From Fagopyrum homotropicum (lineage: Eukaryota > Streptophyta > Magnoliopsida > Caryophyllales > Polygonaceae): a DNA stretch of 64,000 nt. Location: positions 63,301,501 through 63,365,500 of the forward strand of contig BSWB01000004.1 in the NCBI GenBank assembly GCA_033239125.1, written 5' to 3'. How positions within the stretch are numbered: the stretch's first letter is position 1; the number at the start of each line of letters is the position of its first letter. The position numbers were made by a program, and so were the translations under genes. Positions 23,054 through 33,530 of the stretch are shown here, in pieces. The notes below the pieces were generated by a model. That model did no database searches, was not told the origin of the DNA, and saw only the letters and a program-made list of their open reading frames with translations.

Positions 23054-23725
23054 AGACACATACCAGAAATACTAATTTTGCTTATTTGTCATTATCAGAT
23101 ATGTGGAAAACAGTTACTATATAACTATATGTTTGTTTTATGTGTAAATGTCCACTTACCAGAATCAAAACAATAGGTAATAACAAAAACTAAATAAAAA
23201 AACTCATACCAGAATTAAATAAAAGTATACCATTAGGCTATTTACATGAATACCAGAAAGCATAGGAAAGAAAATCACAAATTGAATGTTTCTGGTAAAC
23301 AAATAATCATACCAGAATCAAATATATGAAACAAACTACAATAAACACATATCAGAAACACATACCAGAAATACAAAAGCAATATATCATACCAGAAAAT
23401 CACAAAATAAACATTTCTGGTAAACAATTACTCATACCAGAGGCACATATGTGAAAAACAATCATACCAGAAGCATAAAAAATAACAAAGAAATACCAGA
23501 TATAATCATACCAGAGGGACTTAAATGAAATACCAGAATTCAAAATAGCAACATAAACACTTCTGGTAAAGAAACTATATTAACATAAACACTTCTGGTA
23601 AATAGCAACATAAAAACTTCTGGTAAATTATATTACAAAAGAGTTAATATATTACAACAGAGTTAGTCAATACCAAAGTACAAGTTTAGCAAGAGTCAAA
23701 TACATCATTTTGGACAGATTAAGTT
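23054..23725 (-). repeat. ATACCAGA-rich interval between the two convergent gene ends
   Basis: No gene. Words are mostly ATACCAGA on the plus strand (sense for a minus-strand transcript), with a minority of TTCTGGTAAA in the other direction. It probably holds the 3' untranslated regions and terminators of both genes. Confidence 0.75.
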
Positions 23726-26700
23726 TCAAAGGGACTCGTGGGGTTTCACCCACTCCCTATGGTACAAAATAGAACAGAATTGTTCCCTGAAAGCTGGAAC
23801 CCATTCTTGACATATGTTTGACAAATCAGTTCGTCCAGACGACAAATACTGAATGTGCTTGATTGTGAATACACCACAACTTCCACTGAAATTGTAGACA
23901 AAAGATTATATAAGTGTTTTTCCAAAACATCATACTAATGAACATACCAGAAACATATGACTAGTATTGTAAAAATCACCTTGGATTGTTCTGTGGAACT
24001 TCTTTGTCTGTCTTTCGAACATAATCCAATGGCTTATCAAGATTGTCCCCAAACCTCCCAAATTCTCCATTAAGTTTCAGAATATAAGGAAACATAACAA
24101 GGAATGGGGTGAGCAAAGCTTTCAAGTCCCCATCAGACATACAGTCCACAATTGAGTCATATACAACAACACACCATTTAAGTAAATCAATCTGTAGTGC
24201 TATCCAGTGTTTACCACAGGTGTTGATGGCAGTGTATATTGTATCGACTTCAAAAAAGCTCTTGCTAAAAAAGGGAGGATCAAGTCCATGTATATAACAT
24301 GCAATTTCTTCACCGTAATTAAAAGTCCTTGTTTCTTTCAACTCTAAGTATTGTTTATAACGCACATCGTTGAAGTAGTCGACGAAGGGTACGGGAACAA
24401 TGGTAATACGGCGATAAACCTCTGGATACTCAATTACAGCTTTTCGGAGGTATGTAATCATTTCATCCAGTTGCTGTAAAGTAGGAAAAAAAACTAATAA
24501 TTCAATACCAGAGCAAATATGAGATTAATACCAGAAAAACATAAAAAGTTCATACCAAAATTCAAGACATGATAACCATCAGGCAAGATACAAATACATG
24601 AAAACACATCATACCAGAAACACAAAAAATAAACAAATACCAGAAAGCTCAAGCAATAAATCATCTAAGGAAGTCAAATGATAATTTATGGCAAACTGAA
24701 AGAATTACATACCATAAAACTAATGAAATACATAATACCAGGAAAAAAGAAGCAAAAATACAATCATACCAGACTCTTATACAACTAGCTAATACCAGAA
24801 AGCAGTACAACACATCATACCAGAAATTGTAAAAACAAAATGTACAAACAACATCTTACCAGAAACACATCAGTAGCTAGTTTCAGAAAGTCATACCAGA
24901 AAACATAATACCAGAAATTATTAACTTAAACAAAAGTAAGGTTAGTGTTAACTTACATAATCCCACAACCAGCCAGTTTTTTGGAGTAAGAGCTTAAAGT
25001 GTTCTTTATTTGCCGAATGTTGAAATCCAGTAATAAATTCTTTTTTAGTCTTCGGGTTAAGGTACCAAGCATAAAAAGCATATCTATCCTTCTTGCTCAA
25101 GAAACCATGCTTGGGGGGCTTGGGGATTTTCACTGGGACAACATAAGGTGATACAACAAGGTCGCTGGGTTTCTTTTCACGTAAACCCATTCTCCTCGGT
25201 CCTCTGGTTTTAACTTTCCCTTTCCCTTTCACATCTACCTCTGGTAGTGGTTTCTGTACCAGAACGACAACATAACACAAACATTAATAAATATGCACAA
25301 AAACAAAACACATGAAGAATAGTAGTGTATTATACCTCTTCAACAGCTTCTTCCTTTGGCTGATCAACTTCAGCTTCCTCCTTGGGCTCGGGCTGGGACC
25401 GAGGCTGGGGCATTGGCTTTTCTGTAGATACCGTCTCTTCAGAACTTGAAGAAACCCCAAGAACTTCTAACTTAGGAGCATCAGCTGGAGGTTGGGAGGC
25501 CGGCTTTTTAGAGGCTTTGGTACCTTTAGAAGAACCGGCCAACCTTTGAACATTAGTGACAATCCTGAAACATTGACTTTCTATTCTGTGTTGTGTCATC
25601 GTTTGTGTCTTCTGCCTCATTAAAACTTGGTTGATAGTGGCATCTTGTTGCTCAACCTTCTTGACCAACTCAGAAATCAATTGACTTTGGATTTGTAGTT
25701 GTTTCTTTAAGTCTTCAATCCAATCAGGCACACTATACATTAACACAGTAAAAGATTAAAAATGCGATATCAAATAAGCATATGAAACTAATAAATTATG
25801 GTATGTAAAATATCAACTACATTTTTGTGGTAGAAATAGTGGAGGTTGTGGGATCAGAGATAGGTGGTGCAACCACAGCTTCTGTGTTGGAAGTGGTCGG
25901 ATCAGGGACAGGTGGTTCAACCACAGCTTCTGCATTGGAGGTGGTGGGATCAGGCAGAGGTGGTGCAACCAAAGCATCTGTTGGGACAATGCTATCCATT
26001 TCTGGAGCAACAACAATCCCAACAGTGCTAGAAGGTGCAACACCAACAACTGGAGGTGTAGCCAATGCCAGCATCTCTTCTTCAGGGCTAAAACAATACA
26101 ATAAATTTTGTAAATATTAAGTATTCTGGTATGATAATATAAATACATATTCAACTTCAGTTTACCATGATACTTCCTCTACAATCTGTTCTGTCTTGGG
26201 CTTCTTAGATGCAGCCCTACATTAGGAAAAACAAACATTATTAAGTAAATCAATAACATACCAGAAACAAAAACCAAATAAGACATAACAATATACACAG
26301 GAAACAAAGATTAAAAATATCATACCAGAAAACATATTAAATCTAATAAAAGAATGTAAGGAAAAAAGTATACCAGAATTAACATAAAACGAAAACCAGA
26401 AACAAAAAGACACATACCAGAAAGTAACAAAGCATGCATACCAGAAAAATAAAACATAAACTAATACCAGAAGTTATATTATAAGCATACCAGAAACTAA
26501 CAGACACATACCAGAAAGCAAAAAAGCAGGCATACAATAAAACTAAAGAAACTAGTATAACAGAAACTAATGCAACATTATTAAAATATAGATTGAGTAT
26601 GAAATGTATTGAGATACCTTTTCCTTCCCTCTTCAATTTTCCTTTTCTTTGGGACATCTTCTTTCTTAACAGCCTTTTGTGGTCTTGGCAACCTCAAAAT

Positions 26701-29280
26701 ATTACGACGAGGAGGAGGAGTAGCAAAGTCATCACTCTCGGGTTCTTCCTTCTTTGGGACTTCCTTGATAGCCTTGACATTATGCCCTCCAGGCTTGGAT
26801 ACACGTACATTGTGGAACCCTACTTTGAAAAGATGACAAAGATAGCCAGCTGGGTTCAAAACTTCATCCCCCCACCATTTGCAGTCATCCTCAGTTTCTG
26901 GGTCTTCTAGGTTGAGGGGGATAGTTTTGATGTCATCTTGAGCCACCGATGACGCTGTATCCTTTATTGTCTGGAAGCTGCATTTCATCTTCCCCTTTGT
27001 TGATGAAACCCACTTAAGACAAAGTGGGGTTGCTTCTTCATTAACACATGTGGCAAACAAAGATGTCAGTGTGGGGAGAGAGTCAAGGATGAAAACCTGC
27101 ATAATATAGACAGGAAACAAATGAATAAACCATACCAGAAACTCAAACCAATAAATAATATAATACTAATAAATTAATATCATACCAGAAAATGAAACCA
27201 CAAATGCATATCAGAAAAACAGAAATCAAGTAAACTCAATTATAAAACACAAACTAGAAAGATATACTAGAAATGCTATTGAAATAAAGCATACCATAAA
27301 TCACAAACTTAATATTTCTGGTAGCTAATTGCTCATACCAGAAAGCAAGTAAACTCATACCAGAAAGTACAAAATTCAGAACATACCAGAAACAAAACAA
27401 TACTTCACAAAACTCAATTATACAACATACACAATCATACCAGAATCTAATACATTAAAACAAAATACAAGAATCAAAAACCAGAAACAAAAACCAGAAA
27501 TTCTAATGCAATAAGGCATACCATAAAATCACAAAAGTATCATTTCTGGTAACTAATTACTTATACCAGAGGAAAATAAATGAATAACAAGCATACCAGA
27601 GACGTAAACCATAACAAAAATAACAAATATAAACATACCAGAGGCACATAAATGGAAAATCAGAAGCATACTTGGAATGCCAAAGGGAAACCAGAAAGGC
27701 AGTAATTTCCGGATGCCCTATACTTTGTTGGCTCGCAATCCCTCAGGTTGTCAAGTGTCTTATTAAAGACAAGGCGCCCCCATGGATAAGAATTAAAGGC
27801 ATCCATGTCCTTCAGAAGCGATAGAGGAAGATTGGAGACGAACTTCTTCTTGTCATTGCCAAGCAAAACAAATTCAATAAACAGCAACAAAGCCATCTTG
27901 AATTTCCTTTCATCATTTTTTTCAACTTTGAATATTTTTCCTCCAATTGATCCAATTTGCACTTGGGCATGCCGAACAACTCCTTCATGTCGACATTTTC
28001 TTCTTCGTTGTACACATGGAACCGACACTCAAGGCCGGTAATTTCTGAAAACTCGCTTAAGCCAAACCTTATGAACAAAAATACACAACAAAAAAAGATA
28101 GAAACACATTAACAATAGAAAGTAGAATAGAGGTAACAATCTGAACTGAAAAGGTTAGGTGTATAGTTAATATATACCTAAGCAAGGTTTTGTTGATTGC
28201 AAACCACATTGAGTGTTTGCGGTCAGTTTGAACCTCATGCAGAAGCATGAAGTGTATTAATTGGTTTGAAGGTTTGAGATTGGTACAGAGGGAGATGACA
28301 GATGAAAAAATAGAGTTTTTGAACATTTCTTGCCCATTGGCATCCAACCCTTCAAGTAAAAATTTAACCATGTTGACACGAGACAAGACAGTTATACGTG
28401 CTGCCTCGTATTGTGGGTTTTCATCAAATCTGTACATTAACTAGTAAAGGAAATAAGATTGTTAATACAAGAAAAACAGTCAAGAACAAACCAGAAACTC
28501 ATATCAGACATTCAACTTACATTGGACTCTTCATGTCCATAACTAACGCTTTCCTCAGCAGCCTGTGTAAACATACCAGAAAATAATGTCAATATATAAA
28601 TCAACATGAAATACCAGAAAGTAATATAAAAACCTCATATGAACAAATACAAGAAAACATTAATAAATAAAACAAATACTAGAAACCCTAACTAGAACAT
28701 CTAATACCAGAAACAAATAACATACTAGAATAACATACCAGAACTTCGAATACCAGAAAACATTAAACATCATATGAACAAATCACAGAAACTTACCAGA
28801 AACTTAAAATTACCAGAATAACATACCAGAACTTCTAATAAACACTTACCAGAAAATTAAACTAAAGCAAAGACCAGAAAACTTGAAACCAATAACATAC
28901 CAGAAAATGTAATAACATACAAACATACCAGAAAAGTCATGCAAATATAAAGACGAAACAAACATAGAACAAACCATATCAAAACAGATACCAGAAACGA
29001 TGATTAAACTTACAAACCCTAATATGAACAATCACCAGAAACTATAATACCATAAAACCTGAAAGAGTATCAAAGCAATACTAACCATAGGTATATCAAC
29101 TGGTCGAGGACCACCAGATACTACAATCTGAAGGCATGATTCATCATGAGAGACAGCAGAATCATCGCCTTCGTTTGGTGTGGCATCTTCAACAAGTAAA
29201 GGAGGCGTAGGAGTTAGAAGGTTGAAGGTAGGAGCATCACAAGAAGATTTGTTGGCAGCAACCTTTGATCGAGTCGACAT
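23726..29280 (-). CDS. ULP1-like (C48) cysteine protease carried by the Mutator-like element, one frame break
   Basis: Eleven minus-strand exons join with consistent phases: 29086-29280, 28521-28562, 28178-28440, 27672-28067, 26618-27096, 26166-26216, 25821-26087, 25336-25732, 24957-25253, 23980-24473 and 23726-23885. The product would be about 1013 residues. The N-terminal third resembles the DUF1985 domain that precedes ULP1 domains in plant transposons (exons 3-4). The middle is acidic and proline/threonine-rich with a short repeat. The C-terminal protease has His (GKHW, about 885), Asp (VYDS, about 902), Gln (PQNN, about 956) and Cys (GSCG, about 964), the full catalytic set of SUMO-type proteases. 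Exon 4 is one base short: a run of seven T (27916-27922, plus strand) shifts the frame, where eight would keep it. Either a fresh mutation or a homopolymer error explains this. Substrate unknown. Confidence 0.82.
24474..29085 (-). repeat. ATACCAGA words filling the introns of the ULP1-like gene
   Basis: Every larger intron (24474-24956, 26217-26617, 27097-27671, 28563-29085 and parts of others) is crowded with ATACCAGA on the plus strand. That is TCTGGTAT in the sense of this minus-strand gene. The exons between them contain no exact copy in either orientation that I could find. Occasional opposite copies (TTTCTGGTAACTAATT, near 27316 and 27545) occur in the longest intron. Confidence 0.85.
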
Positions 29281-29938
29281 TTTCAATTTCTTAGGGTTTA
29301 CAAAAACTCGAAAGGATTGTGGTGTGTTTGGGGTAAAAACGAAGACGAAACACAGGTGACAAGTGAGGAGATGGCCGGAAAGTGACGAAGAATGAATCAG
29401 AGATGAAGAAAATGTAGATTACGAGAGAGATTACGAGAGAGATGATGAACCAGAGATTGAAGAAGTTGAGGAGTCGAACAGGCGAAGGGTAAGGGCGAAG
29501 TGTTTTTCTCTGGTAGTTAAGTGAGTGAATGAGCGGATTGTTTGTTTGGGTAAATTAGTAAGGTAAACTAATTAGGTAAAATAAGGTCAATTAACAGTAA
29601 TTAAATTAGGGGTATAGTTTCTTTTATTAAAACTTAAAAAAGCCTAGTATATCAAAATTTGCCATTTTATTTTATTACCTTAAAATTTTAAATTTTATGG
29701 CTAATATTTATTTTGTAGTAGTATTAGTAATATTATTTAATAATAAATGATATATAAATATATAATTTATTAATTTATTAAAAATAATATAAAAAAAGTG
29801 AAAATAGAAGTCTCGGGCTCTGTTGTGGGTGAAAATAAGCGAAAAGCTGAATGGGGCTACTAAGCTGATGTGGCAAGAATCTTGTTGACATGGCAGGAAA
29901 AAAATAGTAGACTCGGGGCTCTCTATTGCACATGGTAT
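29281..29938. other. 5' flank of the ULP1-like gene and right end of the element
   Basis: Purine-rich leader-like text to about 29500, then very AT-rich DNA. Two similar AGTCTCGGGCTCTGTTG / AGACTCGGGGCTCTCTATTG phrases lie near 29810 and 29909 and may mark a small separate MITE. No inverted match to the left end was found. Confidence 0.45.
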
Positions 29939-30315
29939 AAGGCTTCACCTACATTTGTGCATATTTGACCGGGACTGAAAACTCAGTCCGGTCTACTAGC
30001 CACTATTTTTTGGATTTCGGAATTTGGTCTATCCCGGTCTACAATCAGAAATGACTGTCAATCAGACCGGAAAATTATATGTTTTTTTAATATTTTGTTT
30101 ACAAAATTAATTTGTAAAGTTTTTATTAACTTAGGCTTTTTACTTGGTTTTCACTTTAGTTTTAACAAAATTATATATTTTTAAATTTTTATTGTTATTT
30201 CGGTACGAAATAGTCTGGACCGCTTCGGTTCAGTCCACGGTCTAAGACTTTGAAAATTCTGATCCACCGACCCGGACTGCATGCAAAATATCCCGTCCAG
30301 ATCAAATGTGAAATA
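29939..30315 (+). repeat. right copy of the ~380-bp direct repeat
   Basis: Same orientation and extent as 18405-18784, about 95% identical. After it the sequence (ATACGGTCGTC...) differs from that after the left copy, and the sequences before the two copies also differ, so the repeat limits are sharp on both sides. Confidence 0.85.
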
Positions 30316-30948
30316 TACGGTCGTCTAGATGCACATTCCTAGCTCATTCCTAGCTCTGTTTATAGGGATTTTTAAAAGTTAATGAAGATAAATATGATTT
30401 AGGAAAACACTAATAAAAAAACTCTAAAAATTATATAAGAGTGAATAGGTTTATAAGTTAACAAATTTAGTAGGGTAACCAAAATAAATTACCTTATTGT
30501 AAAACTGGCCCTCAATTTTTAAATTTTACAAATTAATCTCTATAAATACATTTTCCTAATTTCCCTCTCTCACCCTACATTTCTCTCCCCTCTCTCTTTT
30601 CGCCGATATCATAAATTTCTTTGTGATCCAGTGAATTTGCTACAAATTTATTATATAAATTGATCGAATAACTCAAATTAAGGTATGCATAAATTCGATC
30701 TAGTTTATGCATTTTTTTTGTTTGTTTGTCTTTTTTTTAATGAATTCGATTCAAGTTTTCATATTGTTTGAGCTTTACTTGTCTTGTTTTGTGTTTTTCA
30801 TTGATCGATTCTAATATGTCGGATTATTCTTCCTATATATCGATTAGTGTTGTTTCTATATTTGTTGTTTGTGTTATTCACTCTATTGATTTGATTAGTT
30901 TTTCTAATTTGTTGATAGTGTCATGTTTTGCCAACATTATCATTAAAC
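30316..30948. other. intergenic DNA, no gene seen
   Basis: AT-rich text with a pyrimidine-rich, leader-like stretch at about 30560-30610 and donor-like AAGGTATGC at about 30680. It could be an orphaned promoter and leader of a transposon, but no coding exon follows. Confidence 0.3.
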
Positions 30949-31603
30949 CTGTACAAAAGCGGGTTCGGTCCAAGTTCGGGACGGACCATTACTAAAAACT
31001 TTAACAGTAAGGTGCGGGTCGGGCTCGACTAGCCCGACCAGGCTTTTCCGGGCCACAAACGTTGCCCATGTCCACACATGTAAAAAGCGGGTGGGCTGTC
31101 GGGCCGGCCTGGATGACCCGTACATACTTGATTGTGCGTTTTCCCCTCGAAATTTATCGTTCAAAACAAGTAATATAATGTATTTAACATAGACTTTTAA
31201 TCCAATTATACTTGCATAGTGCACTACCAACAAGTTCAACACCAATCAACACACAAAAATGAATAAATCCAAACACCTCAAAAACAACAAGTACCCTTAC
31301 AGTCAAGTTAGCCCTACAATCTTGTATTACAAACGAGTATAACTCGTCAGAATACTCTAAAGAAACGAAATAAAAATAAGATTATGTGACACTCAAAATA
31401 ATATACATTATATATATATATATAAATTATATTTATAACACTATATATGGGCCGGGTCGGGTTGGCGCACGGGCCAAAAATGTCTACCCATACCCGTCCT
31501 ACCAAAATACGGGCCGGAACGGATCAAACTAGTTGTCTATGTCCATGTCTTTTCTAGGGTGGACGGGCGGGTTGGACGGGTCGGTTCGGATTTGTATAGA
31601 TCT
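30949..31603. mobile_element. hAT-like non-autonomous element rich in CGGGTC words
   Basis: The left end, CTGTACAAAAGCGGGTTCGG, and the right end (reverse complement CTATACAAATCCGAACCGACC) form imperfect terminal inverted repeats. Subterminal GGGTCGGG/CCCGACC words occur at both ends. The middle is AT-rich with a TA microsatellite near 31408. No coding capacity. This architecture is common in small plant hAT elements; the superfamily assignment is an inference. Confidence 0.5.
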
Positions 31604-31669
31604 AGTTATCATGTTATGTATCAAACAATTTTTTTTTTTTTATGTTGTAGATCACATTTTTAATAGGAA

Positions 31670-32300
31670 AGTTTATGTTTTCTTGTCAACAAACAACAAA
31701 TTAATGTTTTTCTCTATCAACAATGTATTTAGTCAACAACTATAAGTTAATCAACACTAATATTTTGTATTACAATCATCATTCCAGTAAACAAATACTT
31801 AGAACTTTGGTGTTGTCATTAACAACAAAAACTGTATTTTGGTACTTAAGTGTTGTCAATAACAAAACCGAAATTAATTAAGTTGATTACGTATTGTCAA
31901 CAAGATTCAAGAAGACTTATTGACTTTCTACAACACTCAAGCTGAGATAAATATTTATGTATGTGTTGTCAACAACACTCCAACCCCATAATAATATGTT
32001 TTTTGTGTTGTCTACAACACTATGTAAGTTGAACAACTTTTTTGGTCATGTCAACAACATTATTGTCAACAACACAAACAAAATTAATTAAGTTGGATAT
32101 GTTTTGTCAACAACATTGAAGAACAAATTATTGGCCTTTTCAACACTCTAAAGAGATAGTTATTTGTGTATGTGTTGTCAACAACACAACAACTGTTTTA
32201 GTGTTGTCAACCCCATAATAATTTGAACAATTGTTTTAGTGTTGCCAACAACAACATAAACTCTTTGTTTTGGTATGTAAGTATTGTCATCACCACATAC
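31670..32300. repeat. dispersed hairpin word GTGTTGTCAACAACAC
   Basis: At least a dozen copies or close variants (GTTGTCAACAAC, GTTGTCTACAAC, GTTGTCATTAACAAC). The full form has perfect 6-bp arms, GTGTTG/CAACAC, around TCAA. A longer unit beginning AAATTAATTAAGTTG at 31871 and 32081 is repeated with a period of 210 bp. No coding potential. Confidence 0.75.
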
Positions 32301-32499
32301 AAATAATTTCATTGAGAGCAATCTATGTTACTTCCCAACTTTAATCTTTGTTAATTACTATTTAAAATATAATTCAAGAACTTGATACCGTAAAAAACAT
32401 TTTTGATATCGTGTATATATATAGGACCTTGTTCTTCCCGCATTCAATCATCGTTACTTCCCAACTTTAAAAATCTCCAGATTCCTGTTTAAGTGAAAA

Positions 32500-33055
32500 A
32501 GACAATGGAGATTTAAGAATCATCTTCAACCCTCATGAAGATTCACTGACAGTCGGGACTCAAGCTCTTCGGCGATATAACCAAACCCAACAAAAAAAGA
32601 CGATGCTAAACCGAAGCCCAAGTTTCCAAGACTCGTCGCATCCAATCCCCAACAGCTTCTTGTAATATACCGTGATTTCGTTCTTGTCAAGGGTAGTGAT
32701 AGAGAAAGCATACAATTAGTCTTGAGAAAGAGACTCGCCTCTACAGACATGAACCCGAATCATGGTCGTCTTAGTTTGTCCAGAAAGATGATTGAGAAGA
32801 GTTTCATGCGTCCCGAATAGGAACAATTCATTAGAAAGGATCTTGAGAGTGGAAACAAGAAGCGCAAGAACAACAGTTTGGTAGTCGACCTTTTCACGCT
32901 ATCGACTTCTCCCTTTGAGATGCATTCCATGAAGAACACCAAGTGGAATTATAATAAGTCTCCTGAGAAGAAGAATAATTACCGGCATTCTCAAACCTAT
33001 GACGAGAACAAGTTTTTGCAAGAGAATCAGCTTTGTGTAGGGAATACTATTTAAA
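32500..33055 (+). pseudogene. possible decayed gene fragment, unrecognised
   Basis: Two plus-strand stretches read like coding sequence: about 32504-32660 (open to a TAA) and 32749-33053 (ATG start, one TAG at about 32818, then open to the TAA). Composition and amino acid use look more gene-like than the surroundings, but I recognise no family. It may be a processed or transposon-carried fragment. The stops argue against function. Confidence 0.3.
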
Positions 33056-33129
33056 TCTAGTCCTTTAGACTTCAGGGTCATCTTGGACTCATTATTTATA
33101 AGGTTTACAAGATATGAGCTCATAAGGTT

Positions 33130-33530
33130 GATAAGTTAGGTTAAATGACTTCAAATATAGATTTTCGATCCGACCCGAAGTCTCGTATATCTAATCCGGT
33201 AATTTTTATAAAAGTCATATCTAATATCCAATACTTTTATCCGAATGGATATCCGATCCGAATATTTATTACTTGATCAGTCGGAAAAATCTGATCCGAT
33301 CCGAGTTTTTTTTTCTTCTAAAAACCTTGATCCGTATCCGATCCGTTGATCCGAAAAATATTCCCAGATCGGAGTTGATAACCGTTCCTTGGATATTTTT
33401 GAATTTCGATTTGTCCGGATCAGATCTTCGGATTGGTGGATTGAATTTGGCACATCGAATATCCGATCTGGATAAAATTTTCGGATATTCGGGTACTCGT
33501 GGAATGGCCATTCATTATGGATGTTCTAGA
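33130..33530. mobile_element. GATCCGA/CGGATAT-rich small element
   Basis: Repeated GATCCGATCCGA and CGGATATTCGGG words over about 400 bp. This style is seen in short non-autonomous plant elements with subterminal word repeats. No clear ends were found. Confidence 0.35.

Larger units (their letters stand above)
18785..29938. mobile_element. Kaonashi-type Mutator-like element: transposase plus ULP1-like protease, convergent
   Basis: The roughly 11-kb interval between the two 380-bp direct repeats holds a MURA-type transposase gene on the plus strand and a ULP1-like protease gene on the minus strand. They point at each other, and both start near an end of the element. Mutator elements carrying ULP1-like genes and lacking long terminal inverted repeats are known in Arabidopsis as Kaonashi elements, and the convergent layout also recalls MuDR. 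I found no terminal inverted repeat and no 9-bp target duplication, so the limits given are simply the inner edges of the flanking repeats. The non-coding parts are packed with TCTGGTAT words. The transposase frame is complete once spliced, so this copy or a close relative may be active. Confidence 0.8.

Noticed and set aside
25813..26154. 113-codon minus-strand frame in another phase
   Set aside because: It overlaps exon 7 of the ULP1-like gene. The frame that fits the splice phases is the other one.
18785..29938. Terminal inverted repeats of the Mutator-like element
   Set aside because: I compared the left end with the reverse complement of the right end by eye and found no convincing match. 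Non-TIR Mutator elements are known, so this does not disprove the assignment.
18405..30315. The 380-bp direct repeats as LTRs of a giant retrotransposon
   Set aside because: They lack TG...CA ends, no primer site or purine tract adjoins them, and the interior encodes DNA-transposon proteins.
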